Assembly: GCF_000473225.1 (NCBI RefSeq)
Contig: NZ_KI421509.1
Coordinates: forward strand, 543,470-607,469
From: Sedimentitalea nanhaiensis DSM 24252
GTDB taxonomy: Bacteria > Pseudomonadota > Alphaproteobacteria > Rhodobacterales > Rhodobacteraceae
Direction of reading: 5' to 3'
Length of the DNA: 64,000 bases
Part shown: positions 52,255 through 60,945 of the stretch, piece by piece
How positions within the stretch are numbered: position 1 is the stretch's first letter
How the letters are laid out: the number at the start of each line of letters is the position of its first letter
The notes under the pieces: generated by a model
The model's database searches: none
The model's input: only the letters and a program-made list of their open reading frames with translations
What the model was told of the DNA's origin: nothing
Program-made: the position numbers and the translations under genes

Positions 52255-55134
52255 GTGACCGGGGCATCGCGGGTCGTGGCCGTATTGGGGCCGACCAACA
52301 CAGGCAAAACGCATTACGCCATTGAGCGGATGCTGGGCCATCGCACCGGCGTCATCGGCCTGCCGTTGCGGTTGCTGGCGCGCGAGGTCTATGACCGGAT
52401 CGTCGCGATTCGGGGGCCGTCGGTGGTGGCGCTGGTCACGGGCGAAGAACGCATCGTTCCGCCGCGTACGAAATACTGGGTTTGTACGGTCGAGGCGATG
52501 CCTCAGGGCATGGGCTGCGATTTTCTGGCGGTGGATGAAATCCAGCTTTGCGCCGATCCTGAACGCGGCCATGTATTTACAGACCGGCTGATGCGGTCGC
52601 GCGGCCTGCTTGAGACACTGTTTCTGGGCAGCGATACCATGCGCGGACCAATTCGGGCCTTGGTGCCCGAGGCCCAGTTTCAGGCGCGCGAACGAATGTC
52701 ACAACTGGTCTATTCGGGCGCAAGGAAAATCACCCGGATGCCGTCGCGCAGTGCCATCGTCGGGTTCTCGGTTGAAAACGTCTATGCCATCGCCGAGCTG
52801 ATTCGCCGTCAAAAGGGGGGCGCGGCGGTTGTCATGGGGGCGTTGTCACCGCGCACACGAAATGCGCAGGTCGAATTGTATCAGAACGGCGAGGTGGATT
52901 ATCTGGTGGCGACGGACGCCATCGGCATGGGGCTGAATCTGGATATCGATCATGTGGCCTTTTCTGCCCTGTCCAAATTCGACGGGCGCAGGATGCGACC
53001 GCTTGCGCCCAACGAGTTGGCCCAGATCGCAGGGCGGGCAGGGCGCGGCATGTCCGACGGTACTTTCGGAGTCACGGGCGAAGCGCGTCCCTTGGACGAC
53101 GGAACCGCCCAGGCCATCATGGAGCATCGCTTTGCGCCGCTCAAGAAACTGAACTGGCGCAGTGCGGCGCTGGAATTTGGCAGTATAGACAGGTTGATCC
53201 GTTCGCTCGAGGTGCCGCCGGACAATGAAAATCTGCTCAAGGCCCGCGAGGCCGATGACTTGGCGGCCTTGAAATCGCTGGCCCAGGTAGACGAGGTATT
53301 TGCCCGTGCTTCGGACCCGACCTCTGTGAAACTGCTTTGGGATGTGTGCCGCATTCCTGATTTTCGCGGGATCAGCCACGCGGAACATGCCAGTCTTCTT
53401 GAAGTGATCTTTGGGTTTTTGCATGAATACGGCCGGGTGCCCGACGACTGGCTGGCGCGCCAGATCAACAGAATCGATCGCACCGACGGCGACATCGATA
53501 CACTGAGCAAACGATTGGCATATATCCGCACATGGACATATGTCGCACAGCGCATGGGCTGGACGACGGACGAAAGCCATTGGCGTGGGCAAACCCGCGC
53601 TGTAGAAGACAGGGTGTCGGATGCGCTGCACGAGCGCCTGACGCAACGATTTGTGGACCGGCGCACATCTGTGCTTTTGCGCCGGCTCAAGCAAAAGGAG
53701 GCCCTTTTGGCCGAAGTAAACGACAAGGGTGAAGTGACCGTCGAAGGCGAATATGTCGGACGGTTGGAAGGGTTCCGGTTTTCTCCGGACAAAAGCGCCG
53801 CCGCCGGAGCCGAGGAAAAGGCGGTCAAGGCCGCGTCCATTCAGGCATTGGCACCGCAGTTCCATTTGCGGGCCGACCGGTTCTACAACGCCCCCGATAC
53901 CGAGATCGACTATACCGAACAGGGTGGGTTGATGTGGGGCGAACACGCTGTTGGCAAACTGGTGGCCGGTGCCGAGCCGCTGAAACCGCTGGTCGAGGTG
54001 TTCGTGGACGAGGCGGCAGGCCCCGATGTGGCGCAGAAGGTACAGCGCCGGTTGCAACATTTCATCGATCGCAAGGTGGCCGCGCTGTTCGAGCCGTTGC
54101 TGAACCTGCAACGCGACGAGGACCTGACCGGACTTGCCCGTGGCTTTGCCTTCCGAATGGTCGAAGCGATGGGCATCCTGCCCCGCGCCGAAGTCGCCCA
54201 GGACGTCAAGGAACTGGATCAGGATGCACGCGGAGCGCTGCGCAAGCATGGGATCCGTTTTGGCCAGTTCACCATCTTCATGCCGCTGTTGCTTAAGCCG
54301 GCGCCGACCCGGCTTCGATTGGTTTTATGGTCTCTGGCCAAAGGCTTGCAGGAGTTTCCTGAGGCACCGCCGCCGGGGTTGGTTACTGTGCCCGCAGATC
54401 CGAACGCGCCGGAAGGCTATCACAGCATGTGCGGCTATCGCGCGGCGGGCGAGCGGGCTGTGCGAATCGATATGCTTGAGCGACTGGCCGACATGCTGCG
54501 GGCCGAAAACAGCCGGAGCGGGTTCGAGGCCAAACCGGACATGCTGTCGATCACAGGGACGACGCTGGAGCAGTTCGCAAAACTGATGCAGGGGCTGGGC
54601 TATAGCGGCGAGCGGGGCGAGCGCATCAAGGTCAAGCCCGCGACAGCCAAAACCACGCCTGCGACACCCGCAGCCCTGGAAGCCGAAACCAATTCCGACC
54701 CGGTGACCGCGACTGCGGTGCCCGATGAGGTGGCCTCCGTTCAACCCGAGGCTGTCAAAGATTCCGAGGCGACTAAAGAAACCGTTGTCGATCCGGTCGC
54801 GGAAACCGGAGCCGAATCTACCCCCGACACGCCTGCGGAAGTGTCTGAAAGCGGTGAGCCCGAGATGGAGGTCTACTACACCTTCACATGGGGGCACCGC
54901 CAGCAGGACGGTGGCCGCGGTCGCGGGCAGCAGCGGGCCGGCGGGAAACCGCAGGGGCAGGGCAAGCGCCAAGGTAAACCGGCCGGCAAGGGAAAACCGC
55001 GTGGCAAGGGTGACGCCACGAACCGCGCGCAGGGGGCAAAGACCTTTTCCGCCCGCCCGCCAAAGCCGGAAAAGAGGATCGATCCGGACAATCCTTTTGC
55101 TGCGGCTCTGATGGGGCTGAAGGACAGCAAGTAA
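52255..55134 (+). CDS. SUV3-like DExH-box RNA helicase
   Basis: A 959-residue helicase like mitochondrial SUV3. Motif I is GPTNTGKT (near residue 12), motif II VDEIQ, motif V-VI region VATDAIGMGLNLD and QIAGRAGRG. A middle helical part and a C-terminal extension follow; after about 800 the sequence is acidic/Pro-rich, then Arg/Gly/Lys-rich (probable RNA-binding tail). The start is GTG 52255 after GGGCAGGGGG, and the P-loop begins within 12 residues of it. SUV3 works with polynucleotide phosphorylase in mitochondria; a role in RNA decay or ribosome assembly here is inference. It leads directly to the S4 gene. Confidence 0.9.
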   Translation: MTGASRVVAVLGPTNTGKTHYAIERMLGHRTGVIGLPLRLLAREVYDRIVAIRGPSVVALVTGEERIVPPRTKYWVCTVEAMPQGMGCDFLAVDEIQLCADPERGHVFTDRLMRSRGLLETLFLGSDTMRGPIRALVPEAQFQARERMSQLVYSGARKITRMPSRSAIVGFSVENVYAIAELIRRQKGGAAVVMGALSPRTRNAQVELYQNGEVDYLVATDAIGMGLNLDIDHVAFSALSKFDGRRMRPLAPNELAQIAGRAGRGMSDGTFGVTGEARPLDDGTAQAIMEHRFAPLKKLNWRSAALEFGSIDRLIRSLEVPPDNENLLKAREADDLAALKSLAQVDEVFARASDPTSVKLLWDVCRIPDFRGISHAEHASLLEVIFGFLHEYGRVPDDWLARQINRIDRTDGDIDTLSKRLAYIRTWTYVAQRMGWTTDESHWRGQTRAVEDRVSDALHERLTQRFVDRRTSVLLRRLKQKEALLAEVNDKGEVTVEGEYVGRLEGFRFSPDKSAAAGAEEKAVKAASIQALAPQFHLRADRFYNAPDTEIDYTEQGGLMWGEHAVGKLVAGAEPLKPLVEVFVDEAAGPDVAQKVQRRLQHFIDRKVAALFEPLLNLQRDEDLTGLARGFAFRMVEAMGILPRAEVAQDVKELDQDARGALRKHGIRFGQFTIFMPLLLKPAPTRLRLVLWSLAKGLQEFPEAPPPGLVTVPADPNAPEGYHSMCGYRAAGERAVRIDMLERLADMLRAENSRSGFEAKPDMLSITGTTLEQFAKLMQGLGYSGERGERIKVKPATAKTTPATPAALEAETNSDPVTATAVPDEVASVQPEAVKDSEATKETVVDPVAETGAESTPDTPAEVSESGEPEMEVYYTFTWGHRQQDGGRGRGQQRAGGKPQGQGKRQGKPAGKGKPRGKGDATNRAQGAKTFSARPPKPEKRIDPDNPFAAALMGLKDSK

Positions 55135-55151
55135 CCGTGCCCGAGGCCGCG

Positions 55152-55499
55152 ATGGACAAGCTGAGGCTGGACAAGTGGCTTTGGCAGGCGCGGTTTTTCA
55201 AGACCCGCACGCTGGCGGCAAAGCAGGTCAGCGGCGGGCAGATGCGGGTCAATGGCGACCGTGTGGCCAAGCCCGCCTTTGGGGTCAGCATCGATGATGT
55301 GCTGACTTTTGTGCAGGGGCGTCAGGTTCGGGTCATCCGGATCGCGGCCTTGGGGACGCGGCGCGGCCCCGCCAGCGAGGCCCAGGGTCTTTACGAGGAT
55401 CTGTCGCCGTCCGAGCGGGCGGCCCCCGCGCCGGAACGAGTCGGCGAACGACCGACAAAAAAGGACCGTCGGGCGCTGGACGCCCTGCGCGGGGATTGA
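55152..55499 (+). CDS. S4-domain RNA-binding protein (Hsp15-like)
   Basis: A 115-residue protein with an N-terminal S4 domain (KLRLDKWLWQARFFKTRTLA, then GGQMRVNGDRVAKPAFGV) and a basic tail. It resembles Hsp15 (HslR), which recycles free 50S subunits with attached peptidyl-tRNA. GAGG five bases before ATG 55152 favours that start; a GTG at 55137 just after the helicase stop is the alternative. It is co-transcribed with the helicase, consistent with RNA or ribosome metabolism. Confidence 0.88.
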   Translation: MDKLRLDKWLWQARFFKTRTLAAKQVSGGQMRVNGDRVAKPAFGVSIDDVLTFVQGRQVRVIRIAALGTRRGPASEAQGLYEDLSPSERAAPAPERVGERPTKKDRRALDALRGD

Positions 55500-55634
55500 G
55501 GCGAAGGAGACCCGTGGTCCAAAATTCAGGGGGCTGTGCGGACGGTTGTCTGTTGTGCCTTGCCGCAGCAAAACCGTGTCTTGGGTTGCGCTGGTTGGGC
55601 GAGGGAGTTGTTCCGCAACTGAACCCGTGGCCGA

Positions 55635-55640
55635 TTGACA
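55635..55640 (+). promoter_or_regulatory. Putative -35 box upstream of fdxA
   Basis: A perfect TTGACA stands 63 bases before the ferredoxin start. The -10 is unclear (GCTGAT at 55659-55664, 18 bases further, matches poorly), so only the -35 is called. Confidence 0.35.
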
Positions 55641-55702
55641 GCTTGAAGAAACGCCTCTGCTGATTTAGCTAGGCCGCCAAAAGGTGAACCGGAAAGCCGA
55701 CC

Positions 55703-56041
55703 ATGACCTATATTGTCAACGACAACTGCATTGCCTGCAAATACACCGATTGCGTCGAAGTATGCCCCGTGGACTGTTTCTACGAGGGCGAAAACATGCT
55801 GGTGATTCACCCGGACGAATGTATCGATTGCGGCGTCTGCGAACCGGAGTGCCCGGCCGATGCGATCCGCCCGGACACCGAGCCGGACATGGACAAATGG
55901 GTCGAATTCAACCGCAAGTATTCGGAAATGTGGCCGGTCATCATCACCAAGAAAGACCCGCTGCCCGAGGCCGAGGAACGCGATGGCGAATCTGGAAAGC
56001 TGGAAAAGTACTTTTCCGAAGCGCCCGGCGAAGGCGGCTGA
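55703..56041 (+). CDS. fdxA: 7Fe/FdxA-type ferredoxin
   Basis: A 112-residue ferredoxin. The [3Fe-4S]/[4Fe-4S] cysteine patterns read [17 protein letters not shown] and [12 protein letters not shown]. The C-terminal extension (about 60-112) with [15 protein letters not shown] is typical of the Azotobacter FdI/FdxA type. It is a low-potential electron carrier. AAAGGTGAACCGGAAAG precedes the ATG. It is followed by carD, an arrangement common in alphaproteobacteria. Confidence 0.94.
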   Translation: MTYIVNDNCIACKYTDCVEVCPVDCFYEGENMLVIHPDECIDCGVCEPECPADAIRPDTEPDMDKWVEFNRKYSEMWPVIITKKDPLPEAEERDGESGKLEKYFSEAPGEGG

Positions 56042-56196
56042 ACGAATCGCCCGATTGTTAGGGGTGGACTTCTTTCAGACAGCCAAGTGCCTGAAACAAC
56101 GTACTGAATTACAAGTTTCCGTTACGTCCGCTTTCGGAGGGGATGATTCTGTGCTATAGTGCGGTTACAAATGGTGTCAATGACCGGATCCGTCGA

Positions 56197-56226
56197 CCGC
56201 ATTCACTCGTGCGGGGCGGTTTTATT
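56197..56226 (+). terminator. Hairpin between fdxA and carD
   Basis: CCGCA (56197-56201) and TGCGG (56210-56214) pair around an eight-base loop, followed by GGCGGTTTTATTT. The stem is short; it may be the fdxA terminator or part of the carD leader. Confidence 0.4.
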
Positions 56227-56313
56227 TGCCAGAATTGACTGTCAGACGAGGCATTCGTTTGCCCCGCTGCGGTTTCTTGTGGCCGATGCCGGTGGCAAGC
56301 AAGGAAGATCTGA

Positions 56314-56823
56314 ATGACCAAAACGAAAAAGCTCGATTTCCGCCCCAACGAATATGTTGTCTACCCTGCGCACGGCGTTGGTCAGATCATATCTGTCGAG
56401 GAGCAGGAAGTCGCCGGTCTCAAGCTGGAGCTGTTCGTGATTTCTTTCGAGAAAGACAAGATGACCCTGCGGGTTCCGACCAACAAGGCCACCGAAATCG
56501 GTATGCGCAGCCTCAGCTCGCCCGATGTTATCACCAAGGCGATGACCACGCTCAAGGGCAAGGCCAAGGTCAAGCGCGCAATGTGGTCGCGCCGGGCGCA
56601 GGAATATGAACAAAAGATCAACTCGGGAGATCTGATCGCCATTGCCGAGGTGGTGCGCGATCTGCACCGCACCGACGATCAACGCGAACAGAGCTATTCC
56701 GAGCGCCAGCTCTACGAAGCTGCGCTGGAGCGCCTGACGCGCGAAGTCGCCGCCGTTGGCGGTGGTGACGAAAGCCTGGCTGCCAAACAGGTTGGCGACG
56801 TGCTGATGTCGCGCGCGGCCTGA
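56314..56823 (+). CDS. carD: CarD-family RNA polymerase-binding regulator
   Basis: A 169-residue protein. The N-terminal RNA-polymerase-interacting Tudor-like domain (about 8-65: FRPNEYVVYPAHGVGQI) is followed by a helical DNA-contacting domain (about 70-165) with a conserved MWSRRAQEYEQKINSGDL. CarD binds the polymerase beta subunit and stabilises open complexes at rRNA and other promoters. The gene is monocistronic with its own terminator just after the stop. Confidence 0.95.
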   Translation: MTKTKKLDFRPNEYVVYPAHGVGQIISVEEQEVAGLKLELFVISFEKDKMTLRVPTNKATEIGMRSLSSPDVITKAMTTLKGKAKVKRAMWSRRAQEYEQKINSGDLIAIAEVVRDLHRTDDQREQSYSERQLYEAALERLTREVAAVGGGDESLAAKQVGDVLMSRAA

Positions 56824-56846
56824 ACCTGCTGAAGTTCACATGTATG

Positions 56847-56873
56847 ACCGCGTCCTGAGGGCGCGGTTTTTTT
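56847..56873 (+). terminator. carD intrinsic terminator
   Basis: ACCGCG (56847-56852) pairs with CGCGGT (56862-56867) around a nine-base loop, followed directly by a T-run to 56873, 24 bases after the carD stop. Confidence 0.85.
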
Positions 56874-56961
56874 GTGCCGCAGGCCGTTCAGCTGGGCGAT
56901 GTCGATTTCCAATGTATCCTATTGCGCCTAGGTTCGCGATGGATCGGGCAGGAGAACGCAC

Positions 56962-58593
56962 ATGACCGCAGGCGCCACGTCAATCTGGTTCGATAGGGTG
57001 GTTCTGGATTTGGGCCGCCAGATGCGTTGGTCTTTTCTGCCGCCCTTGATGATCTATTTCTCTTATGGCGTTTCCGGTCTGACGGCAATTGTCGGAACTT
57101 TTTTCGTTAAGGATTATCTGGGGTTATCGGCTGCGTTTCTGGCGGGTATTGCATTCTGGGCCGGATTGCCCTGGGCGTTGAAAATGCCGCTGGGGCATCT
57201 GGTGGACCTGATATGGCGTTTCAAGTCCTTGCTGGTTTATCTGGGCGCGGGGCTGATCGCAGCGAGTCTGCTGATCATGTATTTCCTGATTACCGCACCC
57301 GATTGGATGGCCGGGCTGATGCCGATCGCGGTCTGGTACGTCACCAGTGCGCTGCTTGCACCCTGTGGCTATGTCATCCAGGACGCTGTAGCCGATGCTA
57401 TGTCGGTCGAGGCCGTCCCCCGGTACAATCATGACGGAACGCCAGTGCCCGAGGCGGATGCCAAGGCGATGCACACCACAATGCAGACGTTGGGCCGGTT
57501 CTCCTTGATCAGCGGAACCGTGGCGGTTGCACTGCTTAACATCTTCATGTTTTCGGGGGCGGAAAGCCTGGGGCAGGCGGACAAGGCTGCGATATATGCC
57601 CGGATCTATCTGCTGGCGCTGATCATTCCGCTGATCTCGATCTCGGGCGTGCTGCTTGCCGCGCTACAGCGTCTGCGGTTGCGCCGCCGGTTGGAGCACA
57701 TTGGGAAATCGGCCACAGAGGTTGAAATCGCCCTGGGACGGTCAGAAGAAGACGTGGCCCCCAACCATTGGTATTTCACCGGCGGCCTGGTGTTCGTCAC
57801 ACTGACCGTGGCCATCGGACTGTCCGATGTGGCCTATGCGCAAGAAATCGTTTTTGCCGGGTCGATGGCGATTGTGCTGTTCCTGATGCGGCAGCTGATC
57901 GCGGCGTTGGAACCGGCCAAGGCGCGCGCGTTGATCGGCACCGCAATCATTATCTTCGTGTTTCGCGCCGTGCCATTGCCGGGGCAGGGCGCGACCTGGT
58001 TTGAGATCGACATACTGGAGTTTGACGAACAGTTTCTGTCGGTACTTTATCTGATCACCTCGGTCCTGACCCTGCTCGGAATCATTCTGCTGCGCCCCAT
58101 GATGGCCAACAGGCCGATCACCAGCATCGTGATCTTGTTGACGGTGGTGGCCGGTGTGCTGTCACTGCCCAATATCGGACTGTTCTACGGTCTGCAGAAC
58201 TGGACGGCGGCCCATACCGGCGGAATCGTCGATGCCCGGTTCATCGCGATTATGGATACGGCAGTGGAATCGCCCCTGGGACAGGTTGCAATGATCCCCA
58301 TGCTGGCCTGGATTGCACGCAACGCACCCAGCCACCTCAAGGCGACATTTTTCGCCGTCATGGCCTCCTTCACCAATCTGGCCCTGTCGGCGAGCGCATT
58401 GGCGACGAAATATCTGAATCAGGTCTTTACGATCACCCGCGAGGTACGTGACAGGGTGACCGATGCGATCCAGATTCCGGCGGATTACTCGCAGCTTGGA
58501 ATGCTGCTGATCACGGTGGCAGTTCTGGGCGTAATCCTGCCCTTGGCCGCGGTCGCGGTTGTGCAGACGTCCAGGCTGCGGACCACGGACTAG
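56962..58593 (+). CDS. MFS-type transporter, BT1/folate-biopterin-like
   Basis: A 543-residue membrane protein with about twelve hydrophobic segments. FFVKDYLGLSAAFLAGIAFW and the following GLPWALKMPLGHLVD resemble the BT1 (folate-biopterin transporter) branch of the major facilitator superfamily, and KATFFAVMASFTNLALS fits its late helix. Two long hydrophilic loops are present, around 150-175 and 255-290. The substrate is unknown; the family name does not prove folate or pterin. It stands alone. Confidence 0.72.
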   Translation: MTAGATSIWFDRVVLDLGRQMRWSFLPPLMIYFSYGVSGLTAIVGTFFVKDYLGLSAAFLAGIAFWAGLPWALKMPLGHLVDLIWRFKSLLVYLGAGLIAASLLIMYFLITAPDWMAGLMPIAVWYVTSALLAPCGYVIQDAVADAMSVEAVPRYNHDGTPVPEADAKAMHTTMQTLGRFSLISGTVAVALLNIFMFSGAESLGQADKAAIYARIYLLALIIPLISISGVLLAALQRLRLRRRLEHIGKSATEVEIALGRSEEDVAPNHWYFTGGLVFVTLTVAIGLSDVAYAQEIVFAGSMAIVLFLMRQLIAALEPAKARALIGTAIIIFVFRAVPLPGQGATWFEIDILEFDEQFLSVLYLITSVLTLLGIILLRPMMANRPITSIVILLTVVAGVLSLPNIGLFYGLQNWTAAHTGGIVDARFIAIMDTAVESPLGQVAMIPMLAWIARNAPSHLKATFFAVMASFTNLALSASALATKYLNQVFTITREVRDRVTDAIQIPADYSQLGMLLITVAVLGVILPLAAVAVVQTSRLRTTD

Positions 58594-59022
58594 CGTACAA
58601 ACGTTGCACGCGAATGCGGTTCGAAAAAGTCGTTGACCCGGCAGAATTCTTGAAAGGCTTGTGTTTTGGGTTCCCCCAATTGGCAGGCCCCTAGATGCCA
58701 GTTCCCCCGTACCGAACGGGCTTCAAATGGCTTTGCGCGCTTATCTGCGCCGTTTAGGTGCATCGCGGCGTTGGTGTCACAGGGATCCGGGTTACACCTT
58801 GTTTTGAGCGGTGAGAAGCGCCAGCACGGCCTTTGCCATACGGGTCATGCCGATGATGCGGCCACTGGCGGTGGTTCGGCCTGGCACGGGCCGCCGGGTT
58901 CTCCATTTGCTTTGTAATCGCAACCTGCTGAATGCACGCCTGTTATTTCAAGCTGCAGACTGCGAGGCCGGCCTCAACCGTCTTGATATGAAGCCCGGCC
59001 GGATAGCTGGAGACGCATTACC
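58594..59022. other. 429-base region without a recognisable gene
   Basis: Neither strand gives a convincing protein; the short frames lack ribosome sites or homology I recognise. The region lies between the transporter and the 3' end of cobS, so no promoter is needed for cobS. I looked for a cobalamin-riboswitch core and for terminators and saw neither clearly. Confidence 0.4.
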
Positions 59023-59790
59023 CTAGGTGGGCATCGGGGCCAATGCCATCAGCAGAACGGACAGCTCCCCGACCTGCTGTGCGGTCCCCAGAACGTCGCC
59101 TGTCTGTCCCCCGATTCGGATGTGAGCCAGCCATGCCAACGCCCCAACGACCAAACCTAGGCACAGGCCGACCGGTACAATCAACGGTCCCAGCGCCACC
59201 CCTGCCAGGCCCAGCCCGAGCAAGGCAGCAAGCATGGCATTGCCACGGGTGGCTGTTCCAACACTGTGGGACAACCCGTCGCTGCGGGCGTGTGGCAAGG
59301 CGGCCATTACCACTGGCACGACGGCGCGCGACAGGATGGCCGCCGCAAAGACCGGATAAAACCCATTCGGCAGCAGAGCCGTCAGCGCGGCCCACCGCAG
59401 CCCGAGCGACAGGATCAATGCCAGAACCCCATAAGTGCCAATTGCGCTGTCGCGCATGATCTCAAGTCGCCGGTCACGGGTCCATCCGCCCCAGAAACCG
59501 TCCACCGTATCGGCAAGCCCGTCTTCGTGCATGGCCCCGGTCACGGCGATCTGCGCGGTCAAAACGATGCCGGAGGCCACAGTCACGGGCAATCCGGCGG
59601 ACAGGGCGATGTATCCAAAGGCGCTGGCGAACACGGCCACCAGCGCGCCCACCAGAGGAAAGGCCCAGACTGCGCGGGCCTGCCGCGCAAAGGCCCGGTC
59701 AGGCAAACGGGGCAGTGGCAGCCGGGTCAGCAGCGCCGTCGCGACCATCAGGTCGATGGGCCGGGGACGGGCCGTGTCGCTTTTGCGCAT
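59023..59790 (-). CDS. cobS: CobS/CobV, adenosylcobinamide-GDP ribazoletransferase
   Basis: A 255-residue polytopic membrane enzyme. The conserved GAMHEDGLADTVDGFWGGW (active-site acidic region) and RDSAIGTYGVLAL are present, with five to six further helices. It joins alpha-ribazole to adenosylcobinamide-GDP in the last step of cobalamin assembly. It is divergent from cobT, whose product makes alpha-ribazole phosphate, with 79 bases between starts. ATG 59790 is preferred because the fold begins there; the open frame runs on inside cobT. Confidence 0.92.
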   Translation of the reverse strand: MRKSDTARPRPIDLMVATALLTRLPLPRLPDRAFARQARAVWAFPLVGALVAVFASAFGYIALSAGLPVTVASGIVLTAQIAVTGAMHEDGLADTVDGFWGGWTRDRRLEIMRDSAIGTYGVLALILSLGLRWAALTALLPNGFYPVFAAAILSRAVVPVVMAALPHARSDGLSHSVGTATRGNAMLAALLGLGLAGVALGPLIVPVGLCLGLVVGALAWLAHIRIGGQTGDVLGTAQQVGELSVLLMALAPMPT

Positions 59791-59869
59791 GTCTTGGCCT
59801 TTCAGGGGCTTGTCGTGGGCACCGTGCCGGTTAAACACCGGGGTATCACCCGATGCAATGAGGCTTTGA

Positions 59870-60889
59870 ATGCTGCCCGACCTGACAGATCTGACAACGT
59901 TGCGCGACCTGATGCGCGATGCCCCCTGTGCCGACGCGGCTGCGCGGCAGGCAGCGCAAGAGCGCAACGGACAATTGACCAAACCGCCGGGCGCGCTGGG
60001 TCGGCTCGAAGATCTGGCGATCTGGTATGCCGGTTGGCGTGGAAACGGCCGCCCAACGATCACAACACCGCAGGTGATCGTCTTTGCGGGCAACCATGGC
60101 GTGACGGCCCAGGGTGTGTCGGCCTTTCCGGCGGAAGTAACGGTGCAGATGGTGGCGAATTTCCAACATGGCGGGGCAGCAATCAATCAGCTGGCCCGCG
60201 CGGCGGGCGCACGAATGGATGTTCATGCGCTGGATTTGGATCGGCCAACGGCGGATTTTACTCAAGGACCTGCCATGAGCGAGGCCGATCTGCTGGCCGC
60301 GCTGAGGGTCGGCTGGGCGGCCGTGGATGCCGATGCCGATTTGTTGGTGGTGGGTGAGATGGGCATTGGCAATACCACCTCGGCGGCGGCTATCTGTCAT
60401 GCGTTGTTCGGCGGTGCGGCCGAGGACTGGACCGGGCGTGGTACCGGGGTGGATGATGCCGGGTTGCAGGTGAAAACCCGTGTTGTTGCCGAGGGCGTGG
60501 CCCGCAATGGGGGGGGCGCGCTGGATGGGTTGCAGATTCTTGCACGTTTGGGAGGGCGCGAGATTGCGGCCATGGCCGGAGCCATTGCGGCGGCGCGTAT
60601 GCTGCGAATACCGGTTATCCTTGACGGATTTATCTGCGGCGCGGCGGCGGCCTGTCTGCAGCAGCTGAACTCGTCTGCATTGGATCACGCGGTTGCGGGG
60701 CACCAGAGTGCCGAGGGTGCGCATCGCGATTTACTGACCCGTCTGGGCAAAGAGCCTCTGCTGGCGTTGAACTTGCGGCTGGGCGAAGGCTCGGGCGCGG
60801 CGTTGGCGATAAGCATTCTGAAAGGCGCGGTTGCCTGTCACAGCGGTATGGCCACCTTTGCCGAGGCCGGAGTCGCGGGGTCGGCCTGA
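59870..60889 (+). CDS. cobT: CobT/CobU, nicotinate-nucleotide:dimethylbenzimidazole phosphoribosyltransferase
   Basis: A 339-residue enzyme with [15 protein letters not shown] near residue 37, [31 protein letters not shown] and the catalytic glutamate region GLNLR-like [16 protein letters not shown]. It transfers phosphoribose from nicotinate mononucleotide to dimethylbenzimidazole, giving the lower ligand of B12. TGAGGC lies before the ATG. It works with cobS on the opposite strand. Confidence 0.95.
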   Translation: MLPDLTDLTTLRDLMRDAPCADAAARQAAQERNGQLTKPPGALGRLEDLAIWYAGWRGNGRPTITTPQVIVFAGNHGVTAQGVSAFPAEVTVQMVANFQHGGAAINQLARAAGARMDVHALDLDRPTADFTQGPAMSEADLLAALRVGWAAVDADADLLVVGEMGIGNTTSAAAICHALFGGAAEDWTGRGTGVDDAGLQVKTRVVAEGVARNGGGALDGLQILARLGGREIAAMAGAIAAARMLRIPVILDGFICGAAAACLQQLNSSALDHAVAGHQSAEGAHRDLLTRLGKEPLLALNLRLGEGSGAALAISILKGAVACHSGMATFAEAGVAGSA

Positions 60890-60902
60890 CCGGAAAGTTA
60901 CT

Positions 60903-60934
60903 CGGCCGCCCGATCCGAAGACCTCGGGCGGCCG
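60903..60934. terminator. GC-rich hairpin between convergent cobT and antiporter gene
   Basis: CGGCCGCCCGA (60903-60913) and TCGGGCGGCCG (60924-60934) form a perfect 11-base stem with a ten-base loop between two convergent stops. There is no clear U-run on either side, so it is a bidirectional terminator of low to moderate certainty. Confidence 0.5.
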
Positions 60935-60945
60935 GTTGCAATGGA

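Noticed and set aside
58594-59022. Short open frames in the transporter-cobS interval
   Set aside because: None has a ribosome site or recognisable homology; the longest is under 85 codons and lacks codon-usage signs of coding.
59791-59869. Cobalamin riboswitch between divergent cobS and cobT
   Set aside because: Only 79 bases separate the starts, too little for a full B12 riboswitch, and no B12-box sequence was seen.
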